NCBI GenBank assembly: GCA_946538065.1
Contig: CAMNGH010000002.1
Location: 1 to 36,899, forward strand
DNA length: 36,899 bases
Direction of reading: 5' to 3'
Source of the DNA: an uncultured Holosporaceae bacterium
GTDB lineage: Bacteria; Pseudomonadota; Alphaproteobacteria; UBA3830
Shown: in pieces, positions 24,060 to 31,806 of the stretch
How the letters are laid out: the number at the start of each line of letters is the position of its first letter
How positions within the stretch are numbered: position 1 is the stretch's first letter
Made by a program: the position numbers and the translations under genes
The notes under the pieces: generated by a model
What the model was told of the DNA's origin: nothing
Database searches by the model: none
Seen by the model: only the letters and a program-made list of their open reading frames with translations

Positions 24060-25925
24060 CTAGTCGATTTTCGGAAGCTGACACTTAATCGTTAATTGCT
24101 TCAAAGCTTCATCAACGCTCATCGTTTCTTGTGTTCCATCTGCATATCTCAAAGTCAAACTGCGATTCTGCACTTCGTTTGCACCGATAACAGCGATAAT
24201 CGGAGTTTTTTCTAAGATATGCTCTCTTATTTTATAGGAGATTTTTTCAGACCTCAAATCCGTCTCAACTCTCAAACCGTGTTGAGTGAACAAGTCTGCA
24301 ATTTCAGTTGCATACCCATCAAAATCATTCGTGATGGTCGCGAATATCACTTGAACAGGCGCCAACCAAAGAGGGAAATGCCCTGCATAATGTTCTATAA
24401 GTATTCCGATAAAGCGCTCCAAAGAACCAAGCACCGCTCTGTGTAACATTATCGGATGACATTTTTCACCATTTTCCGCAGTGTACCAAGCTCCCAATTT
24501 CACCGGCAATTGGAAATCAACCTGTAACGTTCCACACTGCCAATCACGCCCTAATTTATCTTTCAACACAAACTCTAATTTCGGACCGTAGAATGCGCCT
24601 TCCCCTTTGTTTAGTGTGTACTCCAACCCCGCTTCCTCAGTTGCTTTTTTCAGCAAATCTTCAGCTTTATCCCAGATTTCATCAGAACCTGTCCTTTTTT
24701 CAGGTCTATCTGAAAATTTTACGCTAAACGAATCGAAGCCCAAATCTCTGTAAATTTTCTTCAACAAAATACAGAACTTTTTCGTTTCTGAATTAATCTG
24801 GTCAGGTGTGCAGAAAATATGAGCATCATCTTGAGTAAAACCGCGTACACGCATTGTTCCGTACAACGAACCGGACGCTTCGTTTCTGTGGCAATAACCG
24901 AACTCCGCCATTCTCAAAGGCAAGTCACGATAGCTCTTAATACCTTGCTTGAAAATTTGTATCGCTCCCGGACAATTCATTGGTTTTACGGCTAATATCC
25001 TACCTTCTGACTCTGCGATAAACATGTGTTCTCTGTATTTTTCCCAATGTCCCGATGCTTCCCACAAAGTTCTATCTACCAACTGAGGAGTGCAAACTTC
25101 AACATATCCGTCATGCTGTATTCGCTGTTTCACGTACTCTTTCAGTACGTTATACATTGTCCATCCCTTCGGATGCCAGAATATACATCCCGGAGATTCT
25201 TCCTGCATGTGGAACAAATCCATCTCTTTCGCGATTTTTCTGTGATCGCGCTTTTCTGCTTCCTCTAAATTGTGCAGATAGTTTTCCAAATCCTCTTTTG
25301 TAAACCAGGAAGTCGCGTAAATTCTCTGCAACATCTGTCTGCTTGAATCACCACGCCAATAGGCACCGGCGATTTTCATTATTTTGAAATGAGTAGACGC
25401 TGAACCCGTTTTTGGTAAATGAGGTCCGCGACACAAGTCGACAAACTTATCTTCATGACGATATAAACTGACTTCCTTTACATCTAAATCCGAAATCAAT
25501 TCGACTTTAAATGGCTCGTTCATTCCTTCGAACATCTTTAAAGCATCGGATTTGGATATTACTTCTCTCGTAATTTTGTAATCAGCCTTAACTATCTCGC
25601 GCATTTGCTTTTCGATTTTTTCAAAATCATCAGGAGTAATTTGATGGTCCGAAAGAATATCATAATAGAAACCATTTTCAATAACAGGACCAATCGCCAA
25701 TTTGGTATTCGGCCATAATGTTTGTAAAGCCTGAGCCATAATATGCGCTGTCGTGTGCCGCATAATTTCAAGTGCTTGCGGATGCTCTTTCGTAATAAAC
25801 TCTACTTTTGTCGTTTCAGGAATCATGGAGGACAAATCCACCGCTGTTCCGTCAACTATCATCGCGAGAGCCTTTTTCTCGTTATTACGTTTTGCTAATT
25901 CGAAACCTGAAATTAAATCGCTCAT
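24060..25925 (-). CDS. thrS: Threonyl-tRNA synthetase
   Basis: 621 residues from the ATG at 25925, behind GGGAG; a TTG at 25937 would add four. It charges tRNA-Thr. The TGS domain seems shortened: the protein begins near the middle of that domain (ELAKRNNEKKALAMIVDGTAV) compared with the usual ~640 residues. The editing domain has HTTAH and CRGPHLP. The class II core follows: PMNCPGAIQIFKQ with a Zn-binding cysteine, FGYCHRNEASGSLYGTMRVRGF (motif 2), FYGPKLEF, and MLHRAVLGSLERFIGILIEHY with motif 3. The anticodon-binding domain occupies the last ~100 residues. First gene of thrS - oxidoreductase - rluB, with its own promoter. Confidence 0.97.
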   Translation of the reverse strand: MSDLISGFELAKRNNEKKALAMIVDGTAVDLSSMIPETTKVEFITKEHPQALEIMRHTTAHIMAQALQTLWPNTKLAIGPVIENGFYYDILSDHQITPDDFEKIEKQMREIVKADYKITREVISKSDALKMFEGMNEPFKVELISDLDVKEVSLYRHEDKFVDLCRGPHLPKTGSASTHFKIMKIAGAYWRGDSSRQMLQRIYATSWFTKEDLENYLHNLEEAEKRDHRKIAKEMDLFHMQEESPGCIFWHPKGWTMYNVLKEYVKQRIQHDGYVEVCTPQLVDRTLWEASGHWEKYREHMFIAESEGRILAVKPMNCPGAIQIFKQGIKSYRDLPLRMAEFGYCHRNEASGSLYGTMRVRGFTQDDAHIFCTPDQINSETKKFCILLKKIYRDLGFDSFSVKFSDRPEKRTGSDEIWDKAEDLLKKATEEAGLEYTLNKGEGAFYGPKLEFVLKDKLGRDWQCGTLQVDFQLPVKLGAWYTAENGEKCHPIMLHRAVLGSLERFIGILIEHYAGHFPLWLAPVQVIFATITNDFDGYATEIADLFTQHGLRVETDLRSEKISYKIREHILEKTPIIAVIGANEVQNRSLTLRYADGTQETMSVDEALKQLTIKCQLPKID

Positions 25926-25949
25926 AGCTACTCCCAAAATTAATGCCCC

Positions 25950-25978
25950 ATTCTACACGTTTAAAACTCTTCGGTCTA
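25950..25978 (-). promoter_or_regulatory. Candidate thrS promoter
   Basis: TAGACC and TAGAAT separated by exactly 17 bp, with a predicted start ~18 bp before the thrS ATG. No leader structure or thr operator is visible in so short a leader. Confidence 0.45.
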
Positions 25979-26196
25979 CCATCTCATAACAAATTGTGAT
26001 GTTTAGCTCTCAACTTTCGGGGTATTTTTAATAATTGTTAAACTACACTTGTTTTGTTTTTTTGTTATCTTCTACATTTTGTAAGTTGTCATGTCCATTT
26101 GAAGAAGTTCAGCATAAGGATTACTATTTCCACCCCGCTCTGATTTTTCACTTTTTCATCTTGTCTTTCTTTCGCGCCATGGTTAAAGAAAATTAC
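25979..26196. other. Gene-free stretch between thrS and the LRR gene
   Basis: The 393-bp gap contains the thrS promoter and the LRR-gene terminator (listed separately). The remainder is T-rich on the plus strand. Its only frame (26035-26235, plus) is Phe/Leu-rich with no ribosome site and reads through the terminator hairpin. I see no gene or RNA in it. Confidence 0.6.
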
Positions 26197-26233
26197 AAAA
26201 AAGCAGTCCAAGTTCAAAAACTCAGACTGCTTT
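26197..26233 (-). terminator. Rho-independent terminator of the LRR gene
   Basis: Perfect 9-bp stem AAAGCAGTC/GACTGCTTT (26200-26208 with 26225-26233), 16-nt loop, and six U's on the minus strand. It is 86 bp beyond the stop of the LRR gene. Confidence 0.85.
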
Positions 26234-26318
26234 AGTGTTAAAAATGGAAAGTATGATGAGGATTATTAATCCTTTTATTGTCATTGCCATCTATACAAAC
26301 CTTTTTTTGTTTTCCAGA

Positions 26319-27266
26319 TTATTTGGCATCAGTAGCAGATGCTCTACGAAGTAACGAGGCTATACTACTACTATCAGTTCCAAAAGGGAAATTCACTAAG
26401 TCGTTTGGTAAATATACCTTAGTCAATTCGGTATTTTGTCCACTACGTATTACATCATAGATTATCTTTGCTGTTTCTATTTTAGCCCAAGGAAGGTCTA
26501 GAATTGTTATGGAATTATTTGCTTTCAGACATTCAGCGAGAGATTCATTAAATTCAGCGTCTCTTACATTGTGGTGGGAAATATTAAGGAAAATCAAGCT
26601 ACTGTTTTGTTTTAAAGCATTAATAAATGTTTGCCATCGATCTGCAGTTATCTCATAGTCATTAACAGATAGTCGTAATATGTGGTTTGCTTCTAATAAA
26701 GGAATAATTTGCTTAATACCTGCATTACCCAGAACGCACGAATCATCAAAATGCAGTGAAATAAAACTCAACGGAAACTCATCTGTCGGTGCTATTGATG
26801 CTCGTAGTCGCATTATTGGCAACAACAAATCCAGTGATGATATATTTTTTTCTAACACCCACTCATCATGACGAAAAAACATCCTTAGACTAAGTAATGC
26901 CACATCCTCTGATGAATAACTGCCATTATCGATAACACAAACCTTGTCCTCAAATTCTTCCCACGCTCTATCACTACTTACCCTACCTGCTCGTTCAAGA
27001 AGGTCAATAAATTCATCTCGTCTGTCTGATGGCAGATTCTCGTACGCTGCCTTCATCCATCCTTCTAAGCGGTCCACCAATGAAGACTGATGTTCCATAC
27101 AAGACTCTTTTAAAGCCGATAGTGCATCTTGGAATCTTGAAGATTGGGGGGCTGTTCCGAATTCTTTAACGAATTCACCATCCGTTCCACTTGCCCCATA
27201 AGCGTTTTGAACATTAATATTAGCCAACATCATGGCTACTAAAGATAAATACAGTGTTTTTTTCAT
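26319..27266 (-). CDS. Exported leucine-rich-repeat protein (ribonuclease-inhibitor type)
   Basis: 315 residues, with GGAGG six bases before the ATG. Signal peptide about residues 1-24 (MKKTLYLSLVAMMLANINVQNAYG). Residues 30-150 are helical and acidic with no recognised fold. From about residue 165 there are about four imperfect 28-residue RI-type repeats: FPLSFISLHFDDSCV, NHILRLSVNDYEI, SSLIFLNISHHNVRDAEF and NSITILDLPWAKIETAK. Such LRRs bind other proteins, and exported ones in intracellular bacteria commonly act on host proteins. It is one of three related exported LRR genes in 8 kb, here separated from the others by tRNA-Thr and rpsD. It has its own terminator. Confidence 0.8.
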   Translation of the reverse strand: MKKTLYLSLVAMMLANINVQNAYGASGTDGEFVKEFGTAPQSSRFQDALSALKESCMEHQSSLVDRLEGWMKAAYENLPSDRRDEFIDLLERAGRVSSDRAWEEFEDKVCVIDNGSYSSEDVALLSLRMFFRHDEWVLEKNISSLDLLLPIMRLRASIAPTDEFPLSFISLHFDDSCVLGNAGIKQIIPLLEANHILRLSVNDYEITADRWQTFINALKQNSSLIFLNISHHNVRDAEFNESLAECLKANNSITILDLPWAKIETAKIIYDVIRSGQNTELTKVYLPNDLVNFPFGTDSSSIASLLRRASATDAK

Positions 27267-27718
27267 TGTTCCTCCATTTGTTAAACACTATTCAATTGCA
27301 ATGGCAAATTTCCAGTGCCAAAAGCTTAACAACAAATACAACTTTTCGAACTAATTGGTCTATATGTTATACGAAAAAAGTTAATTTAAGGTTAAAGGAT
27401 TGTAGAAAAACATGACAATAAATGCTGATAATATGAAAAAGTTTAAAACTCAAACAGCTTTAGGGTTAAACACGGAGCTTACACATATCGATAAGCTTAT
27501 TCACAGTATCAAACGCGATTAAGTTTTTTCTCTTTTTTAGCTCGTAAATATGATATGATTCGTTTATAAGTAAAAAGAAAAGAGCTCTTTAAGCATCCCA
27601 TTTAATCAGCAAACAAAACGCAGCTTCACGTAAAATCGCGGAACAATAGCGGGGGAAAATCCAAAAATCTCGAAAAATCACTAGCTTAAAGAAACGGGAA
27701 AATCTCTGAAACTTGAAC
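27267..27718. other. Intergenic stretch upstream of the LRR gene
   Basis: 452 bp between the LRR gene and tRNA-Thr. It holds the LRR gene's leader, a possible 36-residue ORF on the plus strand (27412-27522) followed by T-rich sequence, and nothing else I can identify. Confidence 0.5.
27412..27522 (+). CDS. Possible 36-residue small protein
   Basis: A short frame starting with ATG and ending in TAA: a hydrophilic, lysine/threonine-rich peptide opening MTINADNMKKFKTQ and ending HSIKRD. The nearest purine-rich site (AAAGGA) is too far upstream, about 13 bases. T-rich sequence with a 6-bp inverted repeat (AGCTTA/TAAGCT, inside the ORF) follows, which might be a terminator. No family recognised; could be chance in AT-rich DNA. 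Confidence 0.25.
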   Translation: MTINADNMKKFKTQTALGLNTELTHIDKLIHSIKRD

Positions 27719-27794
27719 TGGTGCCGAAAAGAGGAATCGAACCTCCGACCTACTGATTACGAATCAGCCGCTCTACCATCTGAGCTATTTCGGC
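27719..27794 (-). tRNA. tRNA-Thr (anticodon CGU)
   Basis: 76 nt with encoded CCA. Acceptor GCCGAAA pairs with TTTCGGC and the discriminator is A. D-arm AGCTCAGATGGTAGAGC, anticodon stem-loop GCTGATTCGTAATCAGT giving CGU, and T-arm GGAGGTTCGATTCCTC with the normal TTCGATT loop. Confidence 0.96.
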
Positions 27795-27796
27795 AC

Positions 27797-27823
27797 GGAG
27801 AAAGAGGCGAGAAACTCGCCTCT
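27797..27823 (-). terminator. Hairpin between rpsD and tRNA-Thr
   Basis: Perfect 9-bp GC-rich stem AGAGGCGAG/CTCGCCTCT with a 3-nt loop, followed on the minus strand by TTTCTCC. It sits just after the rpsD stop and a few bases before the tRNA. It may be a terminator or a processing signal if rpsD and the tRNA are transcribed together. Confidence 0.6.
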
Positions 27824-27830
27824 GTGAATA

Positions 27831-28445
27831 TTATCTCGAATAGTACTCGATAACGATGTTTGGTTCCATAACAACCGGATAAGGAACGTCTTCCAATTTT
27901 GGAACGTTGACGAAGGTTCCTTTTAATGCCTTCGGATCTACTTCCATGTATGACGGATAATCTCTTTCCGTTGACTGCGTTGCTTCCAAAATCACCGTAT
28001 TTGCTTTTGACTTCTCTTTGATTTCAATGACATCGCCGGCTTTTACGCTGTAAGACGCGATGTTTACAATCTTGCCATTCACCATTACATGACCGTGGTT
28101 AATCAGCTGTCTGGACGCGAAAACTGTCGCTGCAAACTTCATACGATAAACAACAGCATCCAAACGGCACTCCAGTAATCCGATAATGTTCTGGCTGGTA
28201 TCACCTTTCATCTGCGACGCCTTCTGATAGATATGTCTGAACTGACGCTCCGTCAAGTTGCCGTAGTATCCCTTCAGTTTTTGTTTCGCCAACAATTGCA
28301 CGCCATAATCTGTCGGCTTCTTTTTATTGCTTCCATGCTGACCCGGCGCGTAATTTCTATCATTTACAGGGCTTTTCGCGCTCCCCCACAAATTCACGCC
28401 TAATCTTCTGTCAATTTTATGCTTTGCTGCTATGCGCTTGCTCAT
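27831..28445 (-). CDS. rpsD: 30S ribosomal protein S4
   Basis: 204 residues from the ATG at 28445, with AAAGGA eight bases upstream; the frame opens earlier at 28463 but S4 begins MSKR. Family signatures in order: [14 protein letters not shown], the [18 protein letters not shown] segment, [17 protein letters not shown], then the S4 RNA-binding domain [36 protein letters not shown] and [11 protein letters not shown]. The C-terminus ends in VIEYYSR, as in S4 proteins generally. It binds 16S rRNA early in 30S assembly. It is a solitary gene, not in the alpha operon, as common in alphaproteobacteria. Confidence 0.98.
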   Translation of the reverse strand: MSKRIAAKHKIDRRLGVNLWGSAKSPVNDRNYAPGQHGSNKKKPTDYGVQLLAKQKLKGYYGNLTERQFRHIYQKASQMKGDTSQNIIGLLECRLDAVVYRMKFAATVFASRQLINHGHVMVNGKIVNIASYSVKAGDVIEIKEKSKANTVILEATQSTERDYPSYMEVDPKALKGTFVNVPKLEDVPYPVVMEPNIVIEYYSR

Positions 28446-28477
28446 TACATTTCCTTTAATCAAATACAGTTAGTTGC

Positions 28478-28505
28478 ATGTTAATCCATATTATTAAAAT
28501 GTCAA
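28478..28505 (-). promoter_or_regulatory. Candidate rpsD promoter
   Basis: A perfect TTGACA -35 (28500-28505) and TAACAT -10 (28478-28483) with a 16-bp spacer, about 33-60 bp before the start codon. Confidence 0.55.
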
Positions 28506-28642
28506 TTGGTTTATTGCTTGATTCGAGAGAAAAAAGTTCATCTTTACCTGCGATTTTATTGATTTGTTAATTTCTGTCGTCTACACTGAATATTGGGCGT
28601 GAGGATTCGTCAGTAATTATCTCGGTGACCTGTTTACAGAAA

Positions 28643-28753
28643 GGGAACTGTCTCTGTACCTGACCGTGGTCGGTATATATGGTGCCCACCTAGGATTTGG
28701 TCACACGCAGATCCCAGGCGACGGTTCTCAGGCCCTTTTACGAAACAGTTCCC
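28643..28753 (-). ncRNA. Structured small RNA candidate (6S-like?)
   Basis: A 111-nt unit closed by a perfect 9-bp stem GGGAACTGT/ACAGTTCCC. Inside it, on the minus strand, CCTG and ACCGT pair with ACGGT and CAGG around an AGA bulge, and CCTGGGAT pairs with ATCCTAGG as a terminal hairpin with a 14-nt loop. Several nested helices and a large asymmetric bubble containing CATATATACC remain. A -10 TAAAAT lies exactly six bases before the first G of the closing stem, giving a transcription start at 28753. No protein frame fits. The closing stem, asymmetric bubble and a CCTGAGAACCGTCG stretch recall 6S RNA, but 111 nt is shorter than usual, so the class is uncertain. It is not an SRP RNA (no GGAA tip motif), tRNA or tmRNA piece. 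Confidence 0.55.
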
Positions 28754-28759
28754 TAGCAG

Positions 28760-28788
28760 ATTTTATCTAAGCCGTCTTTATTCAATAT
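28760..28788 (-). promoter_or_regulatory. Candidate promoter of the small RNA
   Basis: -10 TAAAAT (28760-28765), with ATATTG 17 bp upstream (28783-28788) as a weak -35. Start at 28753 gives a transcript beginning GGGAAC. It begins immediately after the stop codon of the gene at 28789. Confidence 0.45.
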
Positions 28789-31770
28789 CTAATCACCGAA
28801 ATTATATCCATCCAAACCGTATTCAGCAGCTAGTCGTATAAAATCAGCAAAAGTCAAAGAAGTTCCCGGATAAGTAATTTCCTTACTTAATCTTTCACCT
28901 AAACTTTTACAGGATGGTTCATTGGAAGACAATAGATGGTTAATAATACCCCACTGGCTCCCCAAAGGCTCTTGCGTAAGAATTTCTTTTACTTCATCCA
29001 AATTCAATAAAGAAATATAATCGAGCATGCTCATAATAGTTTTACACCTAACAAAAATAGTTTTATCAGTCTCCGATATTCTTCTCAAAATAGCATCTGC
29101 ATGCTTATACACATCCATTACATGATTGCGTACATAATGCAGAATAGTATTCATAGAGCTTTCTTTTATAAATTGTGCAACGTTCCCGCTTTGTTCCATG
29201 AGCTCATTTTGTTTTTTATACGCTAGAAACTTTTCAATTAACCATTTATCCAAAAATTTTTGCGGAGTTGTCTTACCTTCTGTAGCTGCAGCAATTATAA
29301 CCGGATGTATATCTAATCTTTTTAGGCTGAAAAACAAAATATCGAGATTATCCAACTTATCCATCAATTTATCGAGTTCGCTCAGGTTTGTAATCGCACT
29401 CAACAACGAATCAAACCTCCTTTGTTCAGCCGTAGTGTATGAAATCCTACCAATGCTATAGGATTCTATACCAATAAAAGCTTGAACTAATTCTGTTGAA
29501 TATGGTCTTTTGAATCTCTTTGTTAAACTTTCTGATATTTGTTTAGCATCTTCGCCTCTCACAGGAATATTAAATTCCTCTTCCTCCATCAATTCATCAA
29601 TAGGAATACGTACATTATCAACCGAGACACACACGCGATCTTTATCATCGCGTTCTGCGGTATGTATCATAGTATTGTTAGCCCAAAATCTCATTAACTT
29701 ACGACTTTCATCGGCATCTAAATAGCCCTTATCAAGGATGTATTTAATCGACGACAATAATAAATCTGGATTTCTTTTACAAATCTCAAGCCATTGCTTT
29801 AAATTCCGCGCACCCTCGGTATCTTTTGGGTTAAACGAACATCCCAAATTCATAAGAAAAATAATAGTTTTCGATGCCATCCTAAACGGATTCATTTCTT
29901 GAAGCATTCTTTGTGCTATCGTTGTTTTGACAGTTTCTCCTTTTTGCTCCACTCGTTGCTTCACAGCCGTTTCCAGTAAATCTTCTTTCGCTTCCTGCAG
30001 ATATTTATGTGGAAATAAGGATATTAATCGAAAAAACGCCTCGTCATCCAAATCCTGCTGTCTGAAATATTGAAATAATTTTCTATAATGCTGTCCTTGT
30101 TCCAAACCTTCCGGATAATGACTCGCCATCAAAATCATCTCTTGAGCGTTTTCAGAACAATTTGGGATAAACTCTTTTATAATCTCTTCAGTAACGCCAT
30201 ACCCCTTATTCATTGCTTGCAACATACCGCCCAAAAGTAATTTTGAATTGAATTTAAATTCAGAATTCTCTTTAACAAGTTTTTTTGCAATCTCAAACTC
30301 TCCACGAGCAATTAACAAACGAACCACGTCACCCAGATTTGAATATTCTTCTGCACCAGGTAGTGCCCTTGGAAAGAAAAAAGCCCTCTCAATAGGTTTA
30401 AGCTTCTGTAGTTCTAGTGCATGATTATAAGCCAACTCATCAATTTCCGCCGTTAACTCAGATGGTTTTTCAAAAGGATGACGGAATACGCCTGAAATAG
30501 TTGCAAATTTATGTAATTCCGGATGCAAATATAGAATAATTTCATTTGTTAAACTGCACACTTCCTCCATATTCAGCCTTCCTCGAACTGAAGCTTTAGC
30601 CATAGTATCTAGTAATTTACTAATAGAAGCATGGTCTTTCGAGCATTCCCTGCGATACTGTAACAGTTCTTCAGCCAATTGTTTCGCCTGAGCCTCATCA
30701 CACCTACACCAAAAAAATGATTTTATTTTAGTTGATATGGCGTCAATTGGCGTTGACTCATTGATATCTTTAACCATATCGCAAAGTGTTCCCAATTCTG
30801 AGAAAGAAGCCCATCCTTCTGTAACCTTATTGTATATTTCAGCGATTCTCGGATCATATTCTGTTCCACCAACGCACACATGTAGAGCAAACTTATCGAC
30901 CTCTTTCACAGGCAAACTGATCGCAATCAATCCGCCATTGCTCGAATCATCAGGAAAGTATTTTTTCAACAAACTTTGGAATTCCTTAGCATATTTCAGA
31001 GCTTGTTCCTGAGACATTCCCTGCAATATAAGGGTTTGTTCCAATAATTTTTCTGCCTTAAAATTATGTGCGTTAAAAGCATTACACAAAAACCCAACAG
31101 CCGATGCTGTTGTAAGTGAGGTTCCCGGTCCAACTGACAAACCAGCATTACAATGTAACGTAATGATTTCCATACCCCGCTTATAGTCAGATTTTCCTTT
31201 GGATACCTCTTGTATTGTTGAACATATCTCACCAGTTGCCGAATTCCGTGCGTATAAATGATCACCTCTCGGCAGAAATTCACCTAAATCTTTTCCTGTC
31301 AAATAACCAAACAACTTAGCATAATACATATATAGAAATAGCACTTTACCATCACAACCGTGATAGAAAGTCACCCTTCCCTTCAACCACTCTCGTTGTT
31401 CATTCACTATAGAACTATGTAAGGTCGTTATCAGTTGTTCATCTAAAACAACATTTTGTTCCCCCATCGGAAAATAATTTCCCGGATTAAATTTTGTAAA
31501 AAACATGGTTATGTCATCATTCAATCCTTCGGGCAACGGCTTGAATTCCAATCCATTAGCTTCAAAACACATTTTTATGAGCATTAAAGACGGGCACGGA
31601 TTTTCAAAAAATTTTGGATCATCCTCTGATAGCAAAGTTGCAGACAATATCGGAGCACACGCGGTTACCACAGACACATCTGATGTTTCTTGCTCGACAG
31701 GCTCAAAACACAAAGCGTTACACGCGATAAGTGACAGAACACTACAGCATAAAATATTCTTCAAAATCAT
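28789..31770 (-). CDS. Very large exported protein of unknown function
   Basis: 993 residues from the ATG at 31770, with AGGAG eight bases upstream; the frame opens at 31797. The signal peptide MILKNILCCSVLSLIAC contains LIAC, which could be a lipobox, though cleavage after ALC is also possible. Residues ~130-310 hold a domain with GRVTFYHGCDGKVLF, GLSVGPGTSLTTAS and SSNGGLIAISLPV. The YHG and S-x-S-like spacing loosely recalls ADP-ribosyltransferase-type folds, but no convincing catalytic Glu pair was found. Residues ~400-980 are helical and may form alpha-solenoid repeats with short conserved turns. It is 36 bp downstream of an LRR gene on the same strand and likely co-transcribed. A candidate exported effector or surface protein; function inferred only from context. 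Confidence 0.7.
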   Translation of the reverse strand: MILKNILCCSVLSLIACNALCFEPVEQETSDVSVVTACAPILSATLLSEDDPKFFENPCPSLMLIKMCFEANGLEFKPLPEGLNDDITMFFTKFNPGNYFPMGEQNVVLDEQLITTLHSSIVNEQREWLKGRVTFYHGCDGKVLFLYMYYAKLFGYLTGKDLGEFLPRGDHLYARNSATGEICSTIQEVSKGKSDYKRGMEIITLHCNAGLSVGPGTSLTTASAVGFLCNAFNAHNFKAEKLLEQTLILQGMSQEQALKYAKEFQSLLKKYFPDDSSNGGLIAISLPVKEVDKFALHVCVGGTEYDPRIAEIYNKVTEGWASFSELGTLCDMVKDINESTPIDAISTKIKSFFWCRCDEAQAKQLAEELLQYRRECSKDHASISKLLDTMAKASVRGRLNMEEVCSLTNEIILYLHPELHKFATISGVFRHPFEKPSELTAEIDELAYNHALELQKLKPIERAFFFPRALPGAEEYSNLGDVVRLLIARGEFEIAKKLVKENSEFKFNSKLLLGGMLQAMNKGYGVTEEIIKEFIPNCSENAQEMILMASHYPEGLEQGQHYRKLFQYFRQQDLDDEAFFRLISLFPHKYLQEAKEDLLETAVKQRVEQKGETVKTTIAQRMLQEMNPFRMASKTIIFLMNLGCSFNPKDTEGARNLKQWLEICKRNPDLLLSSIKYILDKGYLDADESRKLMRFWANNTMIHTAERDDKDRVCVSVDNVRIPIDELMEEEEFNIPVRGEDAKQISESLTKRFKRPYSTELVQAFIGIESYSIGRISYTTAEQRRFDSLLSAITNLSELDKLMDKLDNLDILFFSLKRLDIHPVIIAAATEGKTTPQKFLDKWLIEKFLAYKKQNELMEQSGNVAQFIKESSMNTILHYVRNHVMDVYKHADAILRRISETDKTIFVRCKTIMSMLDYISLLNLDEVKEILTQEPLGSQWGIINHLLSSNEPSCKSLGERLSKEITYPGTSLTFADFIRLAAEYGLDGYNFGD

Positions 31771-31806
31771 ATATATGACTCCTCTTTCCTTATTCAATTG
31801 TTCAAA

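Noticed and set aside
26035-26235. 66-residue plus-strand frame
   Set aside because: No ribosome site, Phe-rich composition from T-rich DNA, and it runs through a strong minus-strand terminator hairpin.
28643-28753. Signal recognition particle (4.5S) RNA
   Set aside because: The length and rod-like closing stem fit, but the conserved GGAA-tip domain sequence is absent on both strands.
28643-28753. Miniature inverted-repeat transposable element
   Set aside because: The ends are inverted repeats, but no target-site duplication is visible and the inner helices and well-spaced -10 fit an RNA gene better; not fully excluded.
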